Shown: positions 41,407 through 50,741 of the stretch, piece by piece
How the letters are laid out: each line of letters starts with the position of its first letter
How positions within the stretch are numbered: the first letter of the stretch is position 1
Source: Pseudomonas poae
GTDB taxonomy: Bacteria; Pseudomonadota; Gammaproteobacteria; Pseudomonadales; Pseudomonadaceae
NCBI GenBank assembly: GCA_004000515.1
Contig: CP034537.1
Span: 1,116,001-1,180,000 of the forward strand
Direction of reading: 5' to 3'
DNA: 64,000 nt
Made by a program: the position numbers and the translations under genes
Notes under the pieces: model-generated
Database searches by the model: none
Told to the model about the DNA's origin: nothing
What the model saw: the letters and a program-made list of their open reading frames with translations, nothing else

Positions 41407-42272
41407 AAACCCTCATCATCGGCCAACACGGCCAAGTCTCCCTCGCTCTGCAACAGCACCTTCAAGGTCTAGGCGAGTTGATCATCCTGGGCCGGGACCA
41501 ACTCGACCTGGCTAACCCTGATCAGATTCGCACGCAAATCCGCGCCAACAAGCCCGACTTGATCATCAACGCCGCCGCCCACACCGCCGTCGACCTGGCT
41601 GAAAGCGAGCCAGATGCGGCCTTCGCCATCAACGCCATCGCCCCCGGCATCCTCGCCGAGGAGGCCAAGGCCCTGGGCATTCCGCTGTTCCACTACTCCA
41701 CCGACTACGTGTTCGACGGCAGCAAGCCGGCGCCCTACACCGAAACCGATACGCCCAATCCACTGGGCGTCTACGGCCAGAGCAAGCTGGACGGCGAGCG
41801 GGCGATTGTGGCCGTGGGCGGCGAGTACCTGATCCTGCGCACCAGTTGGGTCTACTCCAACCACGGCAAGAATTTCCTACTGACCATGCAGCGTCTGCTG
41901 CAAGAAAAGCCCCACATGCGCATCGTCGCCGACCAGATCGGTGCGCCGACCTGGGCTGGCACCATCGCCGCCAGTACCCGCGCCCTGATCGAACGCTGGC
42001 AGGCCGGTGAAGCGGGGCCGTGGGGTATCTACCACCTGACTGCCAGAGGTGAAACCTCTTGGCATGGCTTTGCCGAGGCAATTGGCGAACACCTGCGCGC
42101 CCAGGGCAAGGCATGTGCTGAGCTGGAGGCCATCCCTTCCAGCGCCTACCCAACGCCCGCCAAGCGCCCACTGAATTCGCGGCTCGATTGCAGCCGCCTG
42201 CAACTGCAATGGCACGTCAGCCAACCGCAGTGGCAAGACGCATTGCGCGAGTGTCTTGCAGAGCAGCACTAG
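41403..42272 (+). CDS. rmlD: dTDP-4-dehydrorhamnose reductase
   Basis: 289 residues. Last step to dTDP-L-rhamnose, NAD(P)H-dependent. Nucleotide-binding IIGQHGQVSLALQQHL, NAAAHTAVDLAESEPD, STDYVFDG and catalytic Y-x3-K in YGQSKLDGERA. The start overlaps the rmlC stop. Rhamnose from this pathway goes to LPS, rhamnolipid or other surface glycans. Confidence 0.96.
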   Translation: MKTLIIGQHGQVSLALQQHLQGLGELIILGRDQLDLANPDQIRTQIRANKPDLIINAAAHTAVDLAESEPDAAFAINAIAPGILAEEAKALGIPLFHYSTDYVFDGSKPAPYTETDTPNPLGVYGQSKLDGERAIVAVGGEYLILRTSWVYSNHGKNFLLTMQRLLQEKPHMRIVADQIGAPTWAGTIAASTRALIERWQAGEAGPWGIYHLTARGETSWHGFAEAIGEHLRAQGKACAELEAIPSSAYPTPAKRPLNSRLDCSRLQLQWHVSQPQWQDALRECLAEQH

Positions 42273-42299
42273 GCATAATGCGCCTGTACCCACAGGCGC

Positions 42300-44117
42300 A
42301 TGACTCCCATGACTCCACCCCTTCCGCGAAGACCCCGTTGGCGCAGCCTCGCCTTGCTGGCGCTGTGCCTGGCGCCGCTGCTGTGGCCGCTGGAGCACTT
42401 GGCCGAGCGCTATTATCGCAGCGAATTGGCCGGGCAGAACCGCCAGACCCTCGACCTGTACGTTGCCAACCTTTTGGGCACCCTGCACCGCTACGAGGTG
42501 TTGCCGCAAATCCTCGGCGATTTGCCGGCGCTGCGTACCGCGCTGGATGCGCCCGACGTCAGCACCAACCTGGTCAACGCCAACCTCCTGCTTAAGGACG
42601 TGGCGGCCCAGGCCGGGGTGGAAGTGATGTACCTGATGGACACCACCGGCAAGACCCTCGCCGCCTCCAATTGGGACAAACAGGACAGTTTCGTCGGGCG
42701 CAATTTCTCGTTCCGGCCGTACTTCAGTGAGGCCATGGCTGGGCGCCTGGGGCGGTTCTTTGGCCTGGGTACCACGTCGGCCAAGCGCGGTTACTTCTTC
42801 GCCGCCGCCGTACGCGATGGCAACACCATCATCGGCGTGCTGGTAGTGAAGGTCGACCTGGACCACACCGAAAGCCTGTGGGGCAACACGCCAGAACAAC
42901 TGCTGGTCACCGACCACAACGGCGTGGTGATCCTCACCTCGCGCCCGCAATGGCGATTCCGTGCGACCCGACCACTGACCGCTGAAGAGCGCCAAGCCAT
43001 TATCGCGATCCAGCCCTACCCGACCCGCGACCCGCAGCCGCTGACCCTGAGCAGCACCGCCTGGCTGCGCCAGTCCACGGCCATCGCCGAGACTGGCTGG
43101 AATGTTGAAATCCTCGCGCCGCGCTCGCTCATCACCCGTCCCGTACGTACGGTGGTTGCGGTGGGCGGCGCGACATTGCTGGTGCTGATGTTGCTGCTGG
43201 GCCTGATGATGCAGCGCCGTCGACACTACCTGGAACGCATCGCCTTCGAAGCCAAGGCCCGCCGTGAACTGGAAGCGCGGGTGATCGAGCGTACCAGCGA
43301 TCTGGAAGGCCTCAACCGACGCCTGAAACAGGAAGTGTTGGAGCGCGAACACGCCCAGCAGGAGTTGGTGCGCGCCCAGGATGACCTGGTGCAAGCCGGC
43401 AAACTCTCGGCGCTCGGCACCATGTCGGCAAGTATCAGCCACGAGCTCAATCAACCGCTGGCGGCGATTCGCAGCTACGCGGAAAACGCCGAGATCCTGC
43501 TGGACCACGAACGTACCAGCGATGCCCGAGGCAATCTCAAGCTGATCAGCGAACTGACCGGGCGCATGGCCTCGATCATCGCCCACCTGCGCGCCTTCGC
43601 CCGCCGCGACCGCCATGCGCCGGAAAGCGTGGCCCTGCAACCAGCACTGGACGATGCCCTGGCATTGCTGGCCAAGCGGCGGCGCTCGATGGAAGTGGAA
43701 CTGATCCGCGATTTACCCGAGGCAACCCTGTGGGTGCAGGCCGGCGAAACCCGCTTGCGCCAAGTGCTGGGCAATTTGCTGGCCAACGCCCTCGACGCCC
43801 TCACCGAAAAAGGCCCGCCGCGCAAGCTCTGGCTGAGTGCCGAAACCACCGAACAGGGCGTCAACCTGTACATTCGCGACAACGGCCCGGGTTTTTGCAT
43901 GGAGGCGCTGGGGCGCGCCAGTGAGCCGTTCTATACCACCAAGACCCGCACCCAGGGCCTGGGGTTGGGCCTGGCGATCTGTGACACGTTGATGCGCGCC
44001 TTTGGCGGCGAACTGCTATTTGCCAACCACAAGGAAGGCGGTGCGCTGTTAACCTTGAAATTGCGTGCCGGCTCGCCGGGCGTCAGTCTGCAACCGTCCG
44101 AGGACCGCAGTGTATGA
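42300..44117 (+). CDS. dctB: DctB-like C4-dicarboxylate sensor histidine kinase
   Basis: 605 residues. An N-terminal membrane helix ([20 protein letters not shown]), a periplasmic double-PAS/dCache sensor (about residues 45-280), a second helix ([20 protein letters not shown]), a coiled coil and a transmitter with H-box [21 protein letters not shown]-box [12 protein letters not shown], and G-boxes DNGPGF and GLGLGLAI. The layout fits DctB, which senses succinate/fumarate/malate and controls sigma-54-dependent uptake genes. The ATG overlap with the next gene couples it to the response regulator. No dctA or dctPQM lies within this window. The ligand is inferred. Confidence 0.88.
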   Translation: MTPMTPPLPRRPRWRSLALLALCLAPLLWPLEHLAERYYRSELAGQNRQTLDLYVANLLGTLHRYEVLPQILGDLPALRTALDAPDVSTNLVNANLLLKDVAAQAGVEVMYLMDTTGKTLAASNWDKQDSFVGRNFSFRPYFSEAMAGRLGRFFGLGTTSAKRGYFFAAAVRDGNTIIGVLVVKVDLDHTESLWGNTPEQLLVTDHNGVVILTSRPQWRFRATRPLTAEERQAIIAIQPYPTRDPQPLTLSSTAWLRQSTAIAETGWNVEILAPRSLITRPVRTVVAVGGATLLVLMLLLGLMMQRRRHYLERIAFEAKARRELEARVIERTSDLEGLNRRLKQEVLEREHAQQELVRAQDDLVQAGKLSALGTMSASISHELNQPLAAIRSYAENAEILLDHERTSDARGNLKLISELTGRMASIIAHLRAFARRDRHAPESVALQPALDDALALLAKRRRSMEVELIRDLPEATLWVQAGETRLRQVLGNLLANALDALTEKGPPRKLWLSAETTEQGVNLYIRDNGPGFCMEALGRASEPFYTTKTRTQGLGLGLAICDTLMRAFGGELLFANHKEGGALLTLKLRAGSPGVSLQPSEDRSV

Positions 44118-45489
44118 GTATCGATAACGGGATTCAGGTGGTGTTGATCGACGACGATCCACACCTGCGTCAGGCCCTGTGCCAGACCCTGGACCTGGCC
44201 GGGCTGAAGGTCCTGACTTTGGGCGAAGCCACCGGCCTGACTGCGCGCCTGTCACGGGACTGGCCGGGTGTGGTGGTCAGCGACATCCGCATGCCCGGAA
44301 TGGACGGCCTGGAACTGCTCGCTGAACTGCACGGCCAGGACCCGGAGCTACCGGTGCTGCTGATCACCGGCCACGGCGACGTGCCGCTCGCCGTGCAAGC
44401 GATGCGCGCCGGCGCCTATGACTTCCTCGAAAAGCCCTTCGCCAGCGACGCCCTGCTCGACAGCGTGCGCCGCGCCCTGGCCCTGCGTCGTCTGGTGCTG
44501 GACAACCGAAGCTTGCGCCTGGCCCTCAGCGATCGCCAACAACTGAGCACGCGGCTGGTGGGGCACTCGCCACAAATGCTGCGCCTGCGCGAGCAGATCG
44601 GCGCATTGGCTGCGACCAAGGCGGATGTGCTGATCCTCGGTGAAACCGGTGCTGGCAAAGAAGTGGTCGCGCGCGCACTGCACGACCTGTCGAGTCGGCG
44701 TAGCGGCCCCTTTGTGGCGATCAACGCCGGCGCGCTGGCCGAATCGGTGGTGGAAAGTGAACTGTTCGGCCACGAGCCCGGCGCGTTTACCGGTGCGCAA
44801 AAACGCCGTATCGGCAAGTTCGAGTTCGCCAACGGCGGCACGCTGTTCCTGGATGAAATCGAGAGCATGAGCCTGGATGTACAGGTCAAGCTGCTGCGCT
44901 TGTTGCAGGAGCGGGTGGTGGAGCGTTTGGGGGCAACCAGCTGATCCCGCTGGATATCCGCATCATTGCCGCCACCAAGGAAGACCTGCGCCAATCCGCC
45001 GACCAGGGCCGTTTCCGCGCCGACTTGTATTACCGGCTCAACGTTGCGCCGCTGCGTATTCCGCCGCTGCGCGAGCGTGGCGAAGATGCGTTGATGCTGT
45101 TCCAGCATTTCGCTGACGAAGCCAGCAGCCGCCACGGCCTGCCATTGCACGAACTGCAACCCGGACAACGCGCGTTGTTGCTGCGTCATAGCTGGCCCGG
45201 CAATGTACGGGAATTGCAGAACGCCGCCGAACGCTTTGCCCTCGGCCTGGAACTGGCGCTGGATGCCACGCCGGACAACCCTTCCGCCAGCGTGCTGACC
45301 TCTACACCCGGCGGCCTGAGCGAGCAGGTCGAGCAGTTCGAAAAAAGCCTGATCGCTGCCGAACTGACCCGCCCCCACGGCTCCATGCGCAGCCTCGCCG
45401 AAGCCCTCGGCGTACCGCGCAAGACCCTGCACGACAAATTGCGCAAGCACGGCCTGAACTTTGCCAACCAAAGTGCCGACGACGAATGA
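44114..45489 (+). CDS. dctD: DctD-like sigma-54-dependent response regulator (one frame break)
   Basis: 458 residues after repair. Receiver domain with phosphoacceptor Asp in [17 protein letters not shown] and Lys in [10 protein letters not shown]. The AAA+ domain has Walker [21 protein letters not shown], the sigma-54 contact loop [12 protein letters not shown] and Walker [13 protein letters not shown]. The C-terminal Fis-type helix-turn-helix is [20 protein letters not shown]. The frame breaks at 44929-44933 (G5 for G6), restoring [20 protein letters not shown]. It partners the kinase immediately upstream. Confidence 0.93.
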
Positions 45490-45509
45490 GCCCCTCTAAA
45501 GAGTTCACC

Positions 45510-45965
45510 ATGAACCGCGACAGCCGTTACCTCGAATCCGTCCTTCATCATGACATCCCCCTGACCCGGGAAATGGGCCTCAAAGTTCGTGACTGGCAAG
45601 ATGCAAGGCTGGAACTGCATCTACCCTTGCAAGCCAATATCAATCACAAGAGCACCATGTTTGGCGGCAGTCTCTACTGCGGCGCCGTGCTGGCGGGCTG
45701 GGGTTGGCTGCATTTGCAGTTGCGTGAGGAAGGGATTGAAGACGGGCATATCGTGATTCAGGAAGGGCAGATCAGTTACCCGCTGCCGGTCACGCGCGAT
45801 GCGACCGTTGTGTGCCAAGCGCCGGAAGATAAGGTGTGGAAGCGGTTTGTGGCGACGTACAAGCGTTACGGCCGAGCACGGTTGACGCTGGAGACGTGGA
45901 TTGTAAATGAAGGCAGTGAGGAAAAAGCCGTGGCCTTCACTGGCCAGTACGTTCTGCACCGCTAG
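45510..45965 (+). CDS. YiiD-C-terminal-type hotdog thioesterase
   Basis: 151 residues from the ATG at 45510; an ATG at 45486 overlapping the dctD stop is also possible. It matches the putative thioesterase domain found at the C-terminus of YiiD: LPLQANINHKSTMFGGSLYC carries the hotdog helix with N-x-x-x-T-x-F-G-G, and the sheet follows in ISYPLPVTRDATVVC. The substrate is unknown, probably an acyl-CoA or acyl carrier thioester. Confidence 0.8.
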   Translation: MNRDSRYLESVLHHDIPLTREMGLKVRDWQDARLELHLPLQANINHKSTMFGGSLYCGAVLAGWGWLHLQLREEGIEDGHIVIQEGQISYPLPVTRDATVVCQAPEDKVWKRFVATYKRYGRARLTLETWIVNEGSEEKAVAFTGQYVLHR

Positions 45966-45986
45966 AAGCCTTCACACAAAACCAAA

Positions 45987-46073
45987 TGTGGGAGCGGGCT
46001 TGCTCGCGAAAGCGGAGTGTCAGTCACTGAATGTGTTTCTGATAAACCGCTTTCGCGAGCAAGCCCGCTCCCT
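45987..46073. repeat. Paired REP elements (inverted)
   Basis: Two 26-28-base units in opposite orientation (TGTGGGAGCGGGCTTGCTCG at the left; its complement at 46047-46072) around a short spacer, between the convergent thioesterase and cysQ genes. Confidence 0.85.
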
Positions 46074-46087
46074 GATCCGCTATGGTT

Positions 46088-46923
46088 TTAAGTGCGCGCC
46101 AGTGCCAGCAAGCGCTCCCGCCACGCAGCCTTCGCTGGCAACGCCAAAAGAACGGGTTCAACAACGATGCCCGCGCCGGATAACTGAACGGCTCACCGCT
46201 TAACTCCAGCACCTCGCCCCCCGCCCCTTCCAGCACACCTTGGGCGGCTGCGGTGTCCCACTGCGAGGTCGGCGCCAGGCGCGGATAACAGTCGGCACTG
46301 CCCTCGGCCAACAGGCAGAACTTCAACGAACTGCCGATATTCGCCAGCTTCAACGCGCCCAACCCTTCGCTGAGCCCCTCCAGCAACCGCTCCTGCTCGG
46401 GGCTGGAATGCCGGCGGCTGGCCACCACGGTGAACGACTCACCGGTCGCCGGTGCTTCACGCACCTGGATCTGCTTGGGCGGCTCACTCACATCCGAACG
46501 CCAGGCGCCAAGCCCCGCACCACCGAAGTAGCAACGACCACTGGTAGGCATCGACACTACGCCAAACACCACGCGACCCTGCTCGATCAGGGCGATGTTG
46601 ACGGTGAACTCCTCGCTGCCGGCGATAAATTCCTTGGTGCCATCCAGCGGGTCTACCAGCCACCAGCGCTGCCAGCCTGCACGTACGCTCTGATCGATAT
46701 CGGCATCTTCCTCGGACAGCACCGGAATGCTGGGGTCGAGTGCGGTGAGGCCTGCAAGGATAAAGTGATGGGCCGCCAGGTCGGCAGCTGTCACCGGTGA
46801 ATCGTCAGCTTTGGAGGTCACCGCCACATCGGCGCGCCAGTACGGCAGAATCACTTCACCGGCCTGGCGAGCCAACTCGATCACGGGCGCAATAAACGGG
46901 TGGCCTAAAAACAGTTCGCTCAT
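46088..46923 (-). CDS. cysQ: 3'(2'),5'-bisphosphate nucleotidase (one frame break)
   Basis: About 278 residues after repair. It hydrolyses PAP to AMP, recycling the product of sulfate assimilation. Metal and catalytic motifs of the inositol-monophosphatase fold: LSEEDADIDQ, WWLVDPLDGTKEFIAGSEEF and SQWDTAAAQGVLEGAGGEVL. The frame breaks at 46146-46149 (plus A4 for A5), restoring NPFFLALPAKAAWRERLLAL and a stop at 46088. Unrepaired, the frame runs on into the REP pair. The start overlaps the nudE stop by four bases. Confidence 0.94.
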
Positions 46924-47486
46924 GCGTTAAACACTCCACGCTGGGTCAACAGATCGCGTACCAGGTACAACGCAGCCAGGGCACGGCCTTCGCTGAATTG
47001 CTCGTTTTGCGCAAGCATCGAAAGCTCACGCAGGTTGACCTTGTCTACACGCATTGGCTCGGGTTCATCGCCTTCAAGGCGTTCTTCATAGAGGTCGGTG
47101 GCCAATACCACCTGGATTTTCTGGCTCATGTAGCCAGGAGACAGCGAGAGCTCGGTGAGGTGTTCCAACTGGCGCGCGCCATAGCCGGCCTCTTCCTTGA
47201 GCTCGCGGTTCGCCGCCGCCAGCACATCCTCGCCGGGCTCGATCAAGCCTTTGGGCAAGGAGAGTTCATACTCATCGGTACCGCCGCAGTACTCTTCCAC
47301 CAACAGCGCGTGATCGTCATCGATCATCGCCACGATCATCACCGCACCGTAACCGGCACCGCGACCTACCAGGCGTTCGTAGGTCCGTTCAACGCCATTG
47401 GAAAAGCGCAATTGCACTTCCTCCACGCGGAACAAACGACTACTGGCGACTATTTCGCGGGCGAGGACGGTGGGTTTCTGGCGCAT
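46920..47486 (-). CDS. nudE: ADP compounds hydrolase NudE (Nudix)
   Basis: 188 residues. The Nudix box is present as GLIEPGEDVLAAANRELKEE followed by AGYG, matching G-x5-E-x7-R-E-U-x-E-E-x-G. NudE hydrolyses ADP-ribose, Ap3A and NADH-like compounds. It is upstream of and coupled to cysQ and divergent from yrfG, an arrangement conserved in gammaproteobacteria. Confidence 0.94.
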   Translation of the reverse strand: MRQKPTVLAREIVASSRLFRVEEVQLRFSNGVERTYERLVGRGAGYGAVMIVAMIDDDHALLVEEYCGGTDEYELSLPKGLIEPGEDVLAAANRELKEEAGYGARQLEHLTELSLSPGYMSQKIQVVLATDLYEERLEGDEPEPMRVDKVNLRELSMLAQNEQFSEGRALAALYLVRDLLTQRGVFNA

Positions 47487-47573
47487 AAGCGGCTCCTTGG
47501 CGTGATCGGGTTACTATACCGTGGCTTTTCCGATTGTCTGTGTCGGATATCTTTACTTACATGAGAACTGCCC

Positions 47574-48236
47574 ATGCCCTCTTTGCCCTGGCACGCCATC
47601 GATACTGTCCTGCTGGACATGGACGGCACTCTGCTCGACCTGCATTACGACAACCATTTCTGGATGGAGCATCTGCCCCAGCGCTACGCCGAGTTGCATG
47701 GGGTGAGCCGGGCCATGGCCGAGATGGAACTGCAGCCGTTGTTCGAGCGTAATGCCGGACAATTGCAATGGTATTGCCTGGACTTCTGGAGCGCGGAGTT
47801 GAAGCTGCCGGTGCGCGAACTCAAGCTGGAAACCGCCCACCTGATTGCGCTGCGCCCGGATGCAGACACGTTCCTGGCGGCGATCAAACAGGCCGGCAAG
47901 CGGGTGATCCTGATCACCAATGCTCATCGTGATTCGCTGTCATTGAAGCTGGAACGCATTGAACTGGCGCCATATTTCGAACGTTTGATCAGCTCCCACG
48001 ACTACGGATTCGCCAAGGAAAACCCGCAATTCTGGGATGCGCTGCAGGCCGATATCGGATTCGACCCGACGCGAAGCTTGTTTATTGATGACACCCTGCC
48101 GATTCTGCGCAGTGCCAAAGCGTACGGCGTGAGCCATTTGCTGGCGGTCAAAGAACCTGACAGTAAAAAAGGTGCCAAGGACACAGGTGAGTTCGAGGCA
48201 GTCGATGACTACCGAGATCTCATCGCCGGGCTCTAA
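47574..48236 (+). CDS. yrfG: GMP/IMP nucleotidase YrfG (HAD family)
   Basis: 220 residues. HAD motif I LLDMDGTLLDLHYDNHFW, motif II VILITNAHRD, Lys of motif III near GFAKENPQFW, and motif IV LFIDDTLPILRSAKAYGV. YrfG dephosphorylates purine mononucleotides. The divergent pairing with nudE supports the call. Confidence 0.93.
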   Translation: MPSLPWHAIDTVLLDMDGTLLDLHYDNHFWMEHLPQRYAELHGVSRAMAEMELQPLFERNAGQLQWYCLDFWSAELKLPVRELKLETAHLIALRPDADTFLAAIKQAGKRVILITNAHRDSLSLKLERIELAPYFERLISSHDYGFAKENPQFWDALQADIGFDPTRSLFIDDTLPILRSAKAYGVSHLLAVKEPDSKKGAKDTGEFEAVDDYRDLIAGL

Positions 48237-48241
48237 ACCCC

Positions 48242-48333
48242 ATGTGGGAGCGGGCTTGCTCGCAAAAGCGGTGTATCAGGCACACATTCCGTGACTGACA
48301 CTCCGCTTTCGCGAGCAAGCCCGCTCCCACATG
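48242..48333. repeat. Paired REP elements (inverted)
   Basis: Arms 48242-48271 and 48303-48333 are near-perfect reverse complements, between the convergent yrfG and LysM genes. Confidence 0.85.
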
Positions 48334-48345
48334 TTGGTCTGCGTT

Positions 48346-48786
48346 TTACTCAGGAATACGCAATGTCTGCCCTGGGTAGATCTTGTCCGGGTGCGACAAC
48401 AGCGGCTTGTTCGCCTCGAAAATCTTGTTGTACTGGTTGGCGTTGCCATACACCGCCAGGGAAATCGCGCTCAACGTGTCGCCCTTTTTCACCACGACAA
48501 AACGTGCCGCCGCAACCACCGGGCCGGAGACCGTAATCTGGTCCTCCACGCTAGCAACCCCAGCAATATTGCCCGCTGCCAGAATGATTTTCTCTTTCTC
48601 TTCCTGGCTGGCCACTTCACCGCTGATCGTCACCTTGTCACCGTCAACGGTGGCGTGCACGTTCGGGTTGCCCAGCCCCACATCTTCAATATGTTTTTTC
48701 AAATCATCACTGGCGTTGGCATTACCGGGCGTCAACAGCTTGACCAGCTTCTCGCCAGCTTCCTTAACAAAGCTAAAAATGCTCAT
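48346..48786 (-). CDS. kbp: BON-LysM protein, potassium-binding YgaU/Kbp type
   Basis: 146 residues. The N-terminal BON domain (residues about 25-88, with VTISGEVASQEEKEKIILAA) is followed by a LysM domain (95-145, VVKKGDTLSAISLAVYGNAN...LRIPE). The architecture and length match YgaU, known as the potassium-binding protein Kbp. There is no signal peptide, as in that protein. Confidence 0.92.
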   Translation of the reverse strand: MSIFSFVKEAGEKLVKLLTPGNANASDDLKKHIEDVGLGNPNVHATVDGDKVTISGEVASQEEKEKIILAAGNIAGVASVEDQITVSGPVVAAARFVVVKKGDTLSAISLAVYGNANQYNKIFEANKPLLSHPDKIYPGQTLRIPE

Positions 48787-48918
48787 AGTGCGCTCTCCTT
48801 GGTATTTGAATTCCAGATGCCCAAGACTAGACCAGTCCTACGGATTTGGGTTCCAGGCCGGCCAAAGACCTAAACGCGCTAGAATCCCCCCGCCATTGGA
48901 ATAAGCCCTGGAGCGAAG

Positions 48919-49804
48919 ATGGACATCAAACAGCTGAAATTCCTCATCGCCCTCGACGAGACCCGTCACTTCGGCCAGGCAGCGGCGCGTTGCCACATTA
49001 CCCAGCCAACGCTGTCGATGCGCCTGCGCAGCCTCGAAGAAGAGTTAGACTTGCCGCTGGTCAATCGCGGCCAGCGCTTCGAAGGCTTCACCGCGCCAGG
49101 CGAGCGCGTCCTGGCCTGGGCGCGCACGGTGCTCGCCGCCTACGACGGCTTGCAGGCCGAGGCTGCGGCCTGCCGGGGTAACCTGGTGGGCACACTGCGC
49201 CTGGGCGTGGTGCCGCTGTCGAGCTTTGACCCCTTGGCACTCATGCAAAAGCTGCACAAAGAACACCCAAGCCTGCGCTTCGAACTGTCGGCCCTCAGCT
49301 CCGAGCAAATCCTTGAGCAACTGGCAAGCAATCGCCTGGACTTGGGGGTTTCTATCTGGAACGCCTGGACAGCGAGCGATTCGACTCGCTGGCCTTGGGC
49401 GAAACGCGTATGGGCCTGCTCTACGACCAACGGTTCTTCAGTTTCGGTGACAAGCCCTTGAGCTGGGAGGCGCTGATCGAATTGCCCCTGGGCATGCTCA
49501 CCGGCGGCATGCATTTTCGCCAATCCATCGACCACAATTTCCACAGCCGGGGCTCAACCCGAAGCCGCTGTTGCAAACCGACGCCGTGCATCAATTGTTA
49601 CAAGCTGTGCATGGCGGCCTATGCTGTGCGGTCATGCCGCTGGACGGAGGCCTCGACGCCTTGACCGAACACCTGCGCCTGCAACCTATCGCAGATGCGC
49701 ACACCCTGGCCCGCTTGGGCCTGATCATGCGCCGCAGCGCACCGCGTTCCGCGCTCGCAGAAGCCTGTTTTGCGCTGTACCAAAAATCGCTGCAGGCGTC
49801 TTGA
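48919..49804 (+). CDS. LysR-family transcriptional regulator (two frame breaks)
   Basis: 295 residues after repair. N-terminal helix-turn-helix MDIKQLKFLIALDETRHFGQ, AAARCHITQPTLSMRLRSLE, and a co-inducer domain beginning LVGTLRLGVVPLSSF. Breaks: near 49351-49354 (one T short; restores GVSYLERLDSERFDSLALGE) and at 49549-49552 (G4 for G5; restores SRGLNPKPLLQTDAVHQLL). It lies 97 bases upstream of fdhD on the same strand, so it could govern the formate-dehydrogenase-like genes; that is inference. Confidence 0.92.
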
Positions 49805-49901
49805 TCGACGGCATCTATCGGTAGATCAGTACTGGCGATTAGACGCGACCCTTTGTCGCGCCTAGTCTAAACATTGATCAATCCGCCGGTGGTACTGCCC
49901 C

Positions 49902-50741
49902 ATGAACGCCAAGCGCCCAGTTTGCGCGGCGCCCGCCCTCGCAACGCCCGCGCCATCCGCCAGCCAGAGCTACCAGTTTTGCAATCTCGAGCACACCGAA
50001 GCCGCCAGCACAGCGTTGGCGGAAGAAGTGGCGTTGGCGATTGCCTACAACGACATCAGCCAGGCGGTGATGCTGGTGACGCCCACCGACCTGGAAGACT
50101 TTATTGTCGGTTTCAGCATCGGTAGCGGCATTATCGCCGACGTTAGCGATATTTATGACCTCAAACTCAGCGGTTCGGGCTCAGCTCAATACGCTCAGGT
50201 GCAGATTTCCAGCCGCTCGTTCTGGAACCTCAAGCAGCAGCGCCGCCAACTGGCGGGTACCAGCGGTTGCGGCCTGTGCGGCGTAGAGGCGGTGGAGCAA
50301 GCCCTGCCAGACCTTCAAGTACTGCCCGGCGCGCCCTTGCCGCCCGCCGCATGGCTTGATGGCCTGCGCCAACGCATCAGCGCGTTTCAGCCATTGGGCC
50401 AGTACAGCGGCGCGGTGCACGCCGCCGTGTTTATGAACAATCAAGGCGAATTGCTGCTGGGCCGCGAAGACATCGGGCGGCATAACGCCCTGGATAAGTT
50501 GATCGGCGCACTGATCCGCCAAAAGATTCCGACCGAAGGCGGCCTGGCGATTGTCACCAGCCGTTGCAGCCTGGAGCTGATCCAGAAGGTCCTGCGCGCT
50601 GGCATCCAGACTTTGGTCAGCCTGTCGTCGCCCACCGGCCTGGCCCTGCAATGGGCCCGCCGGCATAACCTCAATCTCATTCACCTGCCGCAGAAAAGTG
50701 CGCCGCGGGTCTACAGCCCCGCGATGGAGAACCAGCCGTGA
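49902..50741 (+). CDS. fdhD: FdhD sulfurtransferase for formate dehydrogenase
   Basis: 279 residues. FdhD passes sulfur to the molybdenum-bis-MGD cofactor of formate dehydrogenases. The catalytic C-x2-C is in GTSGCGLCGVEAVEQ. GREDIGRHNALDKLIGAL and VTSRCSLELIQKVLRAGI are conserved family segments. The stop overlaps the GTG of the oxidoreductase gene, so it is coupled to its likely client. Confidence 0.95.
   Translation: MNAKRPVCAAPALATPAPSASQSYQFCNLEHTEAASTALAEEVALAIAYNDISQAVMLVTPTDLEDFIVGFSIGSGIIADVSDIYDLKLSGSGSAQYAQVQISSRSFWNLKQQRRQLAGTSGCGLCGVEAVEQALPDLQVLPGAPLPPAAWLDGLRQRISAFQPLGQYSGAVHAAVFMNNQGELLLGREDIGRHNALDKLIGALIRQKIPTEGGLAIVTSRCSLELIQKVLRAGIQTLVSLSSPTGLALQWARRHNLNLIHLPQKSAPRVYSPAMENQP

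Noticed and set aside
41877..43640. Minus-strand ORF of 587 codons
   Set aside because: Antisense to rmlD and dctB, both with full motif sets.
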